A stretch of 14,098 bases of DNA, taken from Clostridia bacterium (lineage in GTDB: Bacteria; Bacillota; Clostridia; Christensenellales; CAG-314). The notes beneath the pieces are model-generated. The model did not search any database. It saw only the letters and a list, made by a program, of their open reading frames with translations, and was not told the origin of the DNA. Below, piece after piece: positions 1 to 6,292 of this stretch. Both the position numbers and the translations under genes were made by a program. How positions within the stretch are numbered: position 1 is the first letter of the stretch; each line of letters starts with the position of its first letter. The stretch spans positions 1-14,098 of the forward strand of contig JAFQWS010000031.1 in NCBI GenBank assembly GCA_017407305.1, read 5' to 3'.

Positions 1-237
1 AATTTCTAAATCATTCCAAACTTCTAATAAAGTTTTGTCATTAATTACTTTACCAGTTAAAATATCAACATCTTTATCAAAATAGAACTCTACATTATCA
101 AATACTACACAATATTTCTTTTTATCCTTTTCTGTAGTATATCCTATGAATCCTTCTTTATTTGTTGAACGTAAATAAAACTCACATTCACAAATACCAA
201 CTGATAGCAATATTGATTTAAATGTTTCAAATTTCAT
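1..237 (-). CDS. Hypothetical protein, C-terminus beyond window
   Basis: I do not recognise this protein. An uninterrupted 79-codon frame reads from ATG at 237 to the first base of the window, so the C-terminus is missing. The product starts MKFETFKSILLSVGICECEF and is rich in Lys, Asp, Phe and Tyr, with no visible signal peptide, membrane segment or catalytic motif. AAGGAG at 246-251 sits 8 bases before the ATG, which supports the start, and a -10-like TATAAT lies further upstream. Base composition is clearly more A/T-rich than the other genes here, with Leu mostly TTA instead of TTG/CTT. Together with its place downstream of a tRNA gene, this suggests acquired DNA, but that is inference. 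Confidence 0.6.
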   Translation of the reverse strand, partial: MKFETFKSILLSVGICECEFYLRSTNKEGFIGYTTEKDKKKYCVVFDNVEFYFDKDVDILTGKVINDKTLLEVWNDLEI

Positions 238-257
238 TACGCTCACTCCTTTACAAT

Positions 258-287
258 ATTATACCATACATTGTTAATTATTCATAA
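258..287 (-). promoter_or_regulatory. Possible promoter of the left-end hypothetical gene
   Basis: On the minus strand TATAAT (258-263) is preceded by TG plus one base, an extended -10. A weak -35, TTATGA (282-287), lies 18 bases away. The predicted start near 251 would leave a very short leader of about 14 bases holding just the ribosome site. The A/T-rich context makes chance matches likely. Confidence 0.4.
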
Positions 288-340
288 CAATTAGTAATCG
301 TTAAAAGATTGATACTTCGCACGTGTTCTCTTATATAAAC

Positions 341-357
341 AGGGGACTTGAACCCTC
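341..357 (-). pseudogene. Isolated tRNA T-arm-like fragment
   Basis: On the minus strand GAGGGTTCAAGTCCCCT has the T-arm pattern of a tRNA: the TTCAAGT loop closed by three G-C pairs and one G·T, with the outermost pair mismatched. No acceptor stem, CCA, anticodon arm or D-arm is found around it, so it is not a complete tRNA. It could be the residue of a decayed tRNA gene or of a tRNA-targeted integration. A chance match is possible. Confidence 0.35.
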
Positions 358-365
358 TTAAAAAT

Positions 366-400
366 GAAAAAAAGTCTGATACTTTTACTGTATCAAACTT
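366..400 (-). terminator. Rho-independent terminator of tRNA-Thr
   Basis: The minus-strand RNA forms an 11-bp stem, AAGTTTGATAC with GTATCAGACTT, around a 7-base loop, and runs into seven T. One pair is U·G on this strand but would be C·A on the other, which fixes the orientation. It begins 13 bases after the tRNA CCA end. Confidence 0.85.
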
Positions 401-412
401 GTTTGTCTTAAA

Positions 413-488
413 TGGTGCTGGTGAAGGGATTCGAACCCCCGACCTATTGATTACGAATCAATTGCTCTACCAACTGAGCCACACCAGC
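413..488 (-). tRNA. tRNA-Thr (anticodon CGT)
   Basis: The full cloverleaf can be folded by eye. The acceptor stem is GCTGGTG with CACCAGC. The D-arm is GCTC/GAGC with AGTTGGTA in the loop. The anticodon stem ATTGA/TCAAT encloses the loop TTCGTAA, giving anticodon CGT, which reads ACG (Thr). The T-arm is GGGGG-TTCGAAT-CCCTT. Discriminator A is followed by a genomically encoded CCA at 413-415. Length is 76 nt including CCA. It has its own promoter and terminator, so it appears to be a single-gene transcription unit. Confidence 0.97.
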
Positions 489-500
489 AAGTACCTATAC

Positions 501-529
501 ATTATGCAACAAAAAGTTTTTTTTGTAAA
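501..529 (-). promoter_or_regulatory. Promoter of tRNA-Thr
   Basis: TTTACA (524-529) and CATAAT (501-506) are separated by 17 bases; each differs from consensus at one position. The -10 box ends 12 bases before the mature 5' end of the tRNA, a normal distance. An A/T-only-looking hairpin (510-519 with 527-536) overlaps it. Confidence 0.7.
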
Positions 530-539
530 CTTTTTGAGC

Positions 540-1082
540 CTAGTCTAACGATAAAGTTTTGCAAAAACGCCAAACTTCAAAGCGATTTTTAAGTACAATT
601 ACTTTGTGCATACCAAAAGTATAGAGCATTTTCTCAACGTCTTTTTTGTATTTTTTGTTGAAAGTCTTTATGTAATTTTGAAATTCTTTGTCAAACTCTT
701 CAATGCAACCTGTGGCGTGATCGTCCGTTTGCATACCACGAGTTTTTTTGAAACGTCTTTTTGCACTGCGAAAGCATACCGACGTGGGCAAATCCAAGTA
801 GACGACTGTTGTGGCAAAAGGCAATCTGTATTGCAAAGTGGACAACCACATTCCATCAATAAGCCAACTGTCTTGACACAAAATTTCATCCAAAATTTTG
901 TAACGTTCGCTCAAAGGATAGTTTTCCCAATTTGGTTTGAGCAAAATTTTGTCCAAATGCCACAAAGGAAGATTAAGTTTTTTGGCAAGTTTTTTGCTGA
1001 GAACAGTCTTGCCACTTCCTGCACAATCAATGACAAGGGTGCGAGAAAAATCGTGAAAAAGCCATCTATCTTCTTTCTTCAT
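540..1082 (-). CDS. P-loop kinase-like NTPase (FlaR / topology-modulation family)
   Basis: A 180-residue protein of the small adenylate-kinase-like P-loop group often annotated as DNA topology modulation protein or FlaR. Members carry an N-terminal nucleotide-binding loop; substrates are mostly unknown. Here the loop is DCAGSGKT (residues 19-26), followed by VLSKKLAKKLNLPLWHLDKILLKPNW, which matches the family's typical LD..... PNW stretch. The first Walker A glycine is Asp19; the GSGKT core is intact. The stretch of about 18 residues before the loop is longer than the usual 5-6. The start overlaps the smpB end by 17 bases and has no Shine-Dalgarno sequence, so translation is probably coupled to smpB. 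No obvious strong terminator follows; an A/T stem at 510-536 may serve. Family assignment is fairly sure, function is not. Confidence 0.8.
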   Translation of the reverse strand: MKKEDRWLFHDFSRTLVIDCAGSGKTVLSKKLAKKLNLPLWHLDKILLKPNWENYPLSERYKILDEILCQDSWLIDGMWLSTLQYRLPFATTVVYLDLPTSVCFRSAKRRFKKTRGMQTDDHATGCIEEFDKEFQNYIKTFNKKYKKDVEKMLYTFGMHKVIVLKNRFEVWRFCKTLSLD

Positions 1083-1527
1083 AACGTTTGATTTCCTTTT
1101 GCACGTCTCTTTCGACGTCCTTTTGCATTATACTACGTTTTTTGTCGTACAACTTTTTACCCTTGCACAAACCAACTTCCACTTTGACCAAACTGCCTTT
1201 GAAATAAATTTTTAAAGGGACAAGGGTAAATCCTTTTTCCACAGACTTTGCTCTCAAACGCAAAATTTCTGATTTGTGCGCCAACAAACGGCGAGTGCGA
1301 CGACTGGCTGTATTGGAAAAACTGCCTTTGTCATAATTTTTGACATAGCAATTGACCAACAGCAATTGTCCGTTTTCAATACGACAAAAACTGTCGGTTA
1401 GATTGCAAGCACCTTGACGAATTGATTTGACTTCGCAACCAATCAAGTTGATGCCCACTTCCAATGTGTCTTCCACAAAATATTCGTGAAAGGCTTTTTT
1501 GTTGGTAATTTCCGTTTTTTGTTTCAT
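1066..1527 (-). CDS. smpB: SmpB, SsrA (tmRNA)-binding protein
   Basis: SmpB binds tmRNA and brings it to stalled ribosomes in trans-translation. The 153-residue length is normal. Signature blocks are visible: NKKAFHEYFVEDTLEVGINLIGCEVKSIRQG near the N-terminus, then NLTDSFCRIENG, the basic ASRRTRRLLAH segment, and GLCKGKKLYDKKRSIMQKDVERD before a basic C-terminal tail that enters the ribosomal A site. ATG at 1525-1527 is the natural family start. No Shine-Dalgarno precedes it, and a promoter whose -10 ends only 6 bases upstream suggests a leaderless mRNA. The 3' end overlaps the kinase gene by 17 bases. The rnr gene that often precedes smpB is absent, and no ssrA gene is seen nearby. Confidence 0.97.
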   Translation of the reverse strand: MKQKTEITNKKAFHEYFVEDTLEVGINLIGCEVKSIRQGACNLTDSFCRIENGQLLLVNCYVKNYDKGSFSNTASRRTRRLLAHKSEILRLRAKSVEKGFTLVPLKIYFKGSLVKVEVGLCKGKKLYDKKRSIMQKDVERDVQKEIKRYEERR

Positions 1528-1533
1528 AAAACA

Positions 1534-1562
1534 ATTATACCCACTTTTTTATTATATTGCAA
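1534..1562 (-). promoter_or_regulatory. Promoter of smpB, positioned for a leaderless transcript
   Basis: TTGCAA (1557-1562), a 17-base spacer and perfect TATAAT (1534-1539). Only TGTTTT separates the -10 from the ATG, so the predicted +1 falls on or next to the start codon. A second TATAAT (1551-1556) inside the spacer could give a leader of roughly 15-20 bases, still without a ribosome site. Confidence 0.7.
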
Positions 1563-1566
1563 GTAT

Positions 1567-1597
1567 AAAAAAAACGGACTTGAAAATCAAGTCCGTT
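1567..1597 (-). terminator. Terminator of secG
   Basis: The minus strand shows an 11-bp perfect stem, AACGGACTTGA with TCAAGTCCGTT, a 3-base loop, then eight T. It starts 14 bases after the secG stop codon and lies just before the smpB promoter, so smpB is a separate transcription unit. Confidence 0.93.
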
Positions 1598-1610
1598 CAA
1601 TTATTTTTAA

Positions 1611-1907
1611 TTAGCCCAAAATGACAAAGACGATTGCTGCCACTGCCAAAATGCCAGATGCAATGTAAGTCATAAGTTTGAAACGATGCTCCCAAGAATT
1701 GGACTTGTTTTTTCCATAGTAGGAATCTTCGTCTTTGCTGGAAGAACCAGACAAAGCTTCTGTGCCGTCTGTGTTGCCGTTTTGTTTCAAAACTACGAAA
1801 ATAATGAAACCTGCGCAAAGCAAAACGATAACGCACAAGACAATTCTAACAACCATGACTACGCCTGCCAAAGTATTTTCAGCAAAAAATGCAAGTAAAT
1901 TCAACAT
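1611..1907 (-). CDS. secG: SecG, preprotein translocase subunit
   Basis: SecG is the small two-helix membrane subunit of the SecYEG translocon. The 98-residue product has a hydrophobic helix at about residues 13-41 (VVMVVRIVLCVIVLLCAGFIIFVVL), a polar linker holding the family pattern GSSS..DSYYGKN, and a second helix at about 78-97. The linker, with a Ser/Gly/Asp-rich stretch, is a little longer than in the shortest Firmicutes SecG. GGAGG lies 7 bases before the ATG. It has a strong promoter of its own immediately downstream of gpmI, without a terminator in between, so read-through from the glycolysis operon may add to its expression. Confidence 0.93.
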   Translation of the reverse strand: MLNLLAFFAENTLAGVVMVVRIVLCVIVLLCAGFIIFVVLKQNGNTDGTEALSGSSSKDEDSYYGKNKSNSWEHRFKLMTYIASGILAVAAIVFVILG

Positions 1908-1937
1908 TGATTTTCCTCCAAGAGATTATGCTTTGAA

Positions 1938-1966
1938 AGTATAACATAATCTATTTTGTTTTGCAA
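1938..1966 (-). promoter_or_regulatory. Promoter of secG
   Basis: TTGCAA (1961-1966), a 17-base spacer and TATACT (1938-1943) preceded by TGT, an extended -10. The -35 lies 12 bases beyond the gpmI stop codon. Predicted leader is about 25 bases and includes the GGAGG ribosome site. Confidence 0.8.
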
Positions 1967-1977
1967 GTATTTTTACC

Positions 1978-3522
1978 CTACTCTTTTTCAACAATAAGGT
2001 TTTGTCCCGTCATTTCTGCGGGTTGTTCCAAGCCCATAGAATAAAGCAAGGTGGGTGCAATGTCGCACAAAGCACCGTCTTTGAGGGTGACTTTGTTTTG
2101 CAATGAGCTATCTACCAAAATGAAAGGTACTTTGTTGGTTGTGTGTGCTGTAAAAGGTTTTCCGTCTTCCAAAAGTTTTTCGGCGTTGCCGTGGTCGGCT
2201 GTTACAAATACGCGACCACCGTTTGTCAAAATGCACTCGACAACTTGTCTTACGCAATCATCTACCGTTGCAACTGCTTTTTCTACAGCTTGAGCCACAC
2301 CTGTGTGGCCAACCATGTCGCAGTTGGCAAAGTTCAAAATCATTACGTCGTATTTTTCCTTTTCAATTTCCTTCTTTGCCTTTTCGGTAACTTCCAAAGC
2401 AGACATTTCCGGTTGCAAGTCGTATGTTGCGACTTTGGGTGATGCAATCAAAACTCTCGTTTCGCCTTCGTTGGCAAGTTCGACACCACCATTGAAGAAA
2501 AACGTTACGTGTGCGTATTTTTCCGTTTCGGCAATTCTAAGTTGCGTTTTGTTTTGACTTGCCAAGTATTGTCCCAAAGTGTTTTCGTAACTTTCGTTGG
2601 GGTAAGCAATTTCTACACCGACAAATTTTTCGTCGTATTGTGACATACATACCCAACAAGAAACCTTTCTTGCCTTGCCTTTCAAAGAAAAACCATCAAA
2701 GCCGTCTTGTGTAAATGCACGAGTCATTTCTCTTGCACGGTCGGGACGGAAGTTGAAAAAGATAACTGCATCGCCATTTTCAATGGTTGCACAAGGTTTT
2801 CCGTCTTTTGTGATGACGGTGGGCAAAATAAATTCGTCAGTCGTGCCTTTTGCATAGTTTTCCAACAAAACTTGTTGGGCACTTTCCGCCTTTTCGCCAA
2901 TGCCAAGCGTCAACATATCGTATGCTTTTTCTACACGGTCCCAACGATTGTCACGGTCCATACCATAAAATCTGCCAGACACAGTTGCAACGTGGCCAAT
3001 GCCCAAACGTGCCATTTCGTCTTCCAATTGTTTGACGTAACCTGCACCACTTGTGGGAGAGGTGTCTCTGCCATCCATGTAGCAATGTACGAAAACGTCA
3101 TCCAAACCTTGTCGTTTGGCAAGTTCCAAAAGGGCAAATACGTGTGTGATGTGGGAGTGAACGCCACCATCACTCATCAAACCCATAAGGTGCAATTTAC
3201 CTTTGTTTTCCTTTGCCTTTTGGCATGCTTTAATCAAAGCGGGGTTTTGGAAAAACTTTTCTTCTTTGATTTCCTTTGTGATACGAGTGAGATCTTGATA
3301 AATTACACGACCTGCGCCCATATTAAGGTGACCGACTTCGCTGTTGCCCATTTGTCCTTCGGGCAAACCAACTGCCAAGCCACTGGCATCAAGTGTGGAA
3401 TTGGGATAGTTTTGTCTTAAAAATCTAACGTAAGGGGAACAATCGGGTCCGATTGCGTTTCCTTCTGTTTCTTGGGACAAACCATAGCCGTCCATAATGA
3501 TCAATGCTGTTAATTTTTTCAT
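1978..3522 (-). CDS. gpmI: Phosphoglycerate mutase, cofactor-independent (GpmI)
   Basis: Interconverts 3- and 2-phosphoglycerate in glycolysis using two Mn2+ ions and a phosphoserine intermediate. The 514-residue length is standard. The N-terminal metal motif IIMDGYG contains Asp11. The catalytic serine is Ser61 in GQMGNSEVGHLNMGAGR. The substrate-binding block HCYMDGRDTSP and the C-terminal metal motif VTADHGNAE are intact. AAGGA sits 7 bases before the ATG, and only 9 bases separate it from the tpiA stop, so it is the last gene of the pgk-tpiA-gpmI operon. The eno gene that commonly follows is not present; secG follows instead. Confidence 0.98.
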   Translation of the reverse strand: MKKLTALIIMDGYGLSQETEGNAIGPDCSPYVRFLRQNYPNSTLDASGLAVGLPEGQMGNSEVGHLNMGAGRVIYQDLTRITKEIKEEKFFQNPALIKACQKAKENKGKLHLMGLMSDGGVHSHITHVFALLELAKRQGLDDVFVHCYMDGRDTSPTSGAGYVKQLEDEMARLGIGHVATVSGRFYGMDRDNRWDRVEKAYDMLTLGIGEKAESAQQVLLENYAKGTTDEFILPTVITKDGKPCATIENGDAVIFFNFRPDRAREMTRAFTQDGFDGFSLKGKARKVSCWVCMSQYDEKFVGVEIAYPNESYENTLGQYLASQNKTQLRIAETEKYAHVTFFFNGGVELANEGETRVLIASPKVATYDLQPEMSALEVTEKAKKEIEKEKYDVMILNFANCDMVGHTGVAQAVEKAVATVDDCVRQVVECILTNGGRVFVTADHGNAEKLLEDGKPFTAHTTNKVPFILVDSSLQNKVTLKDGALCDIAPTLLYSMGLEQPAEMTGQNLIVEKE

Positions 3523-3531
3523 ATTTGTTCC

Positions 3532-4287
3532 TTAAATTTTGTATGCTTCGACGATTGCAGAGAATTTTTCTGCGTCCAAAGATGCGCCACCAATGAGGCC
3601 ACCGTCAATTTCGGGTTGATTCAACAAACCTGCTGCGTTGACAGCGTTCATACTGCCACCATATTGGATGTAAAGTTTTTGTGCTTCGTCTTTGCCATAA
3701 AGTTCTTCAAATTGAGAACGGCAAAAACCAATTGCTTCGTTTGCTTGTTTGTTGGTTGCCGTAACGCCTGTTCCAATTGCCCAAATGGGTTCGTATGCAA
3801 CGATTGTGCGACGAAGTTGTTCTTCGTCAATGCCTTCAAAACCTTCTTTGATTTGCGTTGCCAAAACTTCTTGCATTCTGCCAGAGTTGCGTTCTTCAAG
3901 TGTTTCGCCAATGCAAACGATGGGTTTCAAACCTGCTTCCAAAGCGGCTTTCATTCTTGCGTTGACCGTTTGGTTTGTTTCGCCAAAGTATTGTCTTCTT
4001 TCGCTGTGGCCAAGAATTACGTATTCAACACCAATTTCTTTGAGCATGGAAGGTGCAACTTCGCCTGTAAATGCGCCGGATTCTGCCCAGTGGCAGTTTT
4101 GTGCGCCAACGTGAATGTTGGTACCGGCCGTCAAGCATACTGCTTGTTCCAAATCAAGGTAAGGCGTGCAAATGATAACTGTATTTTTGGAATCTTTTAC
4201 CAAGGGTTTGAGTGCGGAAATAAGTTTTTCTGCTTCGGCTTGGTTTTTGTTCATTTTCCAGTTGCCAGCAATAATTTTATTTTTCAT
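3532..4287 (-). CDS. tpiA: Triosephosphate isomerase
   Basis: Interconverts dihydroxyacetone phosphate and glyceraldehyde 3-phosphate. The TIM-barrel signature residues are all present: Asn9 and Lys11 in GNWKMN, His94 in ILGHSERR, the catalytic Glu166 in AYEPIWAIGTG, and the phosphate-gripping GGLIGGASL near the C-terminus. Length is 251 residues, as usual. The frame is open 13 codons further upstream, but I place the start at 4287 because this ATG opens the conserved MKNKIIAGNWKMN and has GGAG 10 bases before it. The gap to pgk upstream is 20 bases, which supports cotranscription. Confidence 0.98.
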   Translation of the reverse strand: MKNKIIAGNWKMNKNQAEAEKLISALKPLVKDSKNTVIICTPYLDLEQAVCLTAGTNIHVGAQNCHWAESGAFTGEVAPSMLKEIGVEYVILGHSERRQYFGETNQTVNARMKAALEAGLKPIVCIGETLEERNSGRMQEVLATQIKEGFEGIDEEQLRRTIVAYEPIWAIGTGVTATNKQANEAIGFCRSQFEELYGKDEAQKLYIQYGGSMNAVNAAGLLNQPEIDGGLIGGASLDAEKFSAIVEAYKI

Positions 4288-4307
4288 TTTTAAAATTCTC
4301 CAGTTTC

Positions 4308-5621
4308 TTATTTGTCGTTGAGGCATGCAATGCCGGGAAGAACTTTGCCTTCAAACAATTCCAAAGATGCACCACCACCTGTGGAAATGTGGCTCATCTT
4401 TTCTTTGAAGCCCATTTGTGTGACTGCTGCTGCGCTGTCGCCACCACCGATGATTGTTGTTGCTTTGCTGTCTGCCATTGCTTGTGCAATTGCTTTTGTA
4501 CCAACTGCCAATGCAGGGTTTTCAAATACGCCCATGGGGCCGTTCCAAATGACTGTTGCTGCATCTGCGATGACGGAAGAGTACAATTTGACTGTTTCAG
4601 GTCCGATGTCAAGTGCTTCTTCATCGTTGGCAATGCTGTCGATGGATTTGACAACTGTGTCAATGGGTGCGTCAATGGGGTTGGGGAATGCTTTTACGCA
4701 TTTTACGTCGATGGGAAGATAAATCTTTTTGCCATTTTCTTTTGCTTTTGCAAGCATTTCACGGCAGTATTCGATTTTTTCGTCGTCTACCAAGGAGTTG
4801 CCTACGCCATAACCTTGTGCTTTGACAAAGGTGTATGCCATACCACCACCGATGATGAGGGAATCACATTTTTCCAAAAGGTTGTTGATAACGTTGAGTT
4901 TATCGGAAATTTTTGCGCCACCCAAAACTGCTACGAAAGGATGAACGGGTGTTTCCAATGCGTTTGCCATGACGGAAATTTCTTTTTCAATCAAGAAACC
5001 GCAAACTGCTGTGTCAACCAAACCAAATTCTACGATTGCTGCTGTGGATGCGTGGGAGCGGTGTGCCGTACCAAATGCATCGTTTACATATACGTCACAG
5101 AAAGATGCAAGTTTTTTGCAAAGTTCAATGTCGCGACCTTCTTCGCCTGCTTCAAAACGAAGGTTTTCCAACAATACACATTCGCCTTCTTTAAGTGCTG
5201 CAACTTTTGCTTGTGCATCTGAACCAACTACGTCGTGGCAAAATGCAACTTTGTTGTCCAAAAGTTGATTGAGTCTTTCTGCAACGGGTGCAAGTGTGAA
5301 CTTTTTGGGATCGTTTTTGAGTGCTTTTGCAATTGCATCTGCTTTTGCTTGTGCGCGATCTGCTTCGGGCAATTCTTCGATAGCTTTCTTTTCTTTTTTG
5401 TTAAGTTTGAAGTTTTCGGAGAAAATGTTGTGAGGTTTGCCAAGGTGAGAACACAAAATAACTTTTGCGCCTTGTTCCATCAAATATTTGATTGTGGGCA
5501 ATGCACCTTGAATTCTGTTTTCATCTGTGATGACACCGTCTTTCAAAGGAACGTTGAAGTCACAACGGACCAAACATCTTTTGCCTTTTACGTTTACGTC
5601 GGTAATACTTTTTTTGTTCAT
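4308..5621 (-). CDS. pgk: Phosphoglycerate kinase with an internal charged insertion
   Basis: Transfers phosphate from 1,3-bisphosphoglycerate to ADP. Conserved blocks are the N-terminal RCDFNVPL, DENRI and CSHLGKP, then LLENLRF, VLGGAKISDKL, WNGPMGVFE and the C-terminal IIGGGDSAAAV with TGGGASLE. The protein is 437 residues, about 40 longer than the common bacterial form. The excess lies mostly between HLGKP (59-63) and FTLAPVAERL (108-117), where a Lys/Glu/Ala-rich segment replaces the usual short loop. The frame is open across it, so it is a real insertion and not a frameshift. GAGGTG precedes the ATG by 5 bases. First gene of the pgk-tpiA-gpmI operon; gap is not adjacent. Confidence 0.98.
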   Translation of the reverse strand: MNKKSITDVNVKGKRCLVRCDFNVPLKDGVITDENRIQGALPTIKYLMEQGAKVILCSHLGKPHNIFSENFKLNKKEKKAIEELPEADRAQAKADAIAKALKNDPKKFTLAPVAERLNQLLDNKVAFCHDVVGSDAQAKVAALKEGECVLLENLRFEAGEEGRDIELCKKLASFCDVYVNDAFGTAHRSHASTAAIVEFGLVDTAVCGFLIEKEISVMANALETPVHPFVAVLGGAKISDKLNVINNLLEKCDSLIIGGGMAYTFVKAQGYGVGNSLVDDEKIEYCREMLAKAKENGKKIYLPIDVKCVKAFPNPIDAPIDTVVKSIDSIANDEEALDIGPETVKLYSSVIADAATVIWNGPMGVFENPALAVGTKAIAQAMADSKATTIIGGGDSAAAVTQMGFKEKMSHISTGGGASLELFEGKVLPGIACLNDK

Positions 5622-5719
5622 ATTTCACCTCATATAATTTCGCGTGTCAAATGGACCGCATATATTTTTTTCAAACTAAATTTGGTTTATTTTTGGGTTT
5701 TTCCCAACTTCCACCAAAT
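5622..5719 (-). promoter_or_regulatory. Structured leader of the pgk operon
   Basis: The predicted pgk transcript has a leader of about 95 bases. It contains a hairpin TTGGG-AAAAA-CCCAA (5693-5707), enclosed by a second complementary pair, ATTTGGT with ACCAAAT (5680-5686 and 5713-5719). The predicted start near 5716 would trim two or three bases from the outer stem. No T tract follows, so it is not a terminator. I recognise no known riboswitch; an effect on mRNA stability or translation is only a guess. Confidence 0.35.
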
Positions 5720-5722
5720 GAC

Positions 5723-5751
5723 ATTTTACTCTTTTTTCAAAGAAATGTCAA
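5723..5751 (-). promoter_or_regulatory. Promoter of the pgk-tpiA-gpmI operon
   Basis: Perfect TTGACA (5746-5751), 17-base spacer and TAAAAT (5723-5728), one base from consensus. This is the closest match to the housekeeping consensus in the window and suits a highly expressed glycolytic operon. It starts 11 bases beyond the trmL terminator. Confidence 0.88.
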
Positions 5752-5762
5752 GATATATAATT

Positions 5763-5794
5763 AAAAAGACCACTGCAACAAAGTACAGTGGTCC
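5763..5794 (-). terminator. Terminator of the flippase-mazG-dus-trmL block
   Basis: On the minus strand GACCACTG pairs with CAGTGGTC (8 bp, plus an outer G·T pair) around a 10-base loop, followed by five T and an A/T-rich run. It lies 12 bases after the trmL stop codon and directly before the pgk promoter. Confidence 0.88.
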
Positions 5795-5806
5795 AAAATT
5801 ATCTTT

Positions 5807-6292
5807 TTAGAACTTTGTCAATTTTCCGTGCAAATTGAATCCTTGAAAACCTTGTTGTCGCAAAACTTCGTACAAGGCAATTGCCACCGAGTTGGACAAA
5901 TTGAGAGAACGAATTTCTCCAATCATAGGTATGCGAACGGCGTTGGAATAGTTGTCGTAAATCAACTGTTCCGGCAAACCAGCCGTTTCCTTGCCAAAAA
6001 CCAAAAATACTTCGTCGGGATAATGCACGTCGCAATAATTTTGGTCGCTCTTGGTGGAAAAATAGTAAAATTTTCCGTCAGGATAAAGACTTTGCAATTG
6101 AGAAAAACTGTCGTGATAGTAAATTGTGACGTCTTTCCAATAGTCCAAGCCTGCTCGTTTGAGCATCTTGTCGCTGGTGTCAAAGCCCAAAGGGCGTACC
6201 AAGTGCAAAATGCTGTTTGTCGCTGCACAACTGCGTGCAATGTTTCCCGTGTTGGAGGGAATTTCAGGTTCTACCAATACAATATGTACCAT
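5807..6292 (-). CDS. trmL: TrmL-type tRNA (cytidine/uridine-34 2'-O)-methyltransferase
   Basis: SPOUT-family methyltransferase (YibK/CspR/TrmL) that methylates the wobble nucleotide of certain tRNA-Leu species with S-adenosylmethionine. The 161-residue length fits the minimal family. Motif 1 is NTGNIARSCAAT (residues 14-25), motif 2 is VFLVFGKETAGLPE and motif 3 is IPMIGEIRSLNLSNSVAIALYE, which forms the trefoil knot that binds the cofactor. The start overlaps the dus end by 29 bases, and upstream there is only a weak AAAGA, so translation is probably coupled to dus. Both neighbours act on tRNA. Exact target tRNAs cannot be read from sequence. Confidence 0.93.
   Translation of the reverse strand: MVHIVLVEPEIPSNTGNIARSCAATNSILHLVRPLGFDTSDKMLKRAGLDYWKDVTIYYHDSFSQLQSLYPDGKFYYFSTKSDQNYCDVHYPDEVFLVFGKETAGLPEQLIYDNYSNAVRIPMIGEIRSLNLSNSVAIALYEVLRQQGFQGFNLHGKLTKF

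Noticed and set aside
510..536. A/T-rich 10-bp hairpin between the kinase gene and tRNA-Thr
   Set aside because: It could be a weak terminator for the kinase gene, but nearly all pairs are A-T, the T tract is part of the stem, and it coincides with the tRNA promoter. Not listed as a terminator.
348..548. Plus-strand frame of 66 codons across the tRNA
   Set aside because: It contains GEGIRTPDLLITNQLLYQLSH, the familiar false peptide made by reading antisense through a tRNA gene.
606..1091. Plus-strand frame of 161 codons
   Set aside because: Antisense of the kinase-like gene; low-complexity Phe/Val-rich product without a ribosome site or a family.
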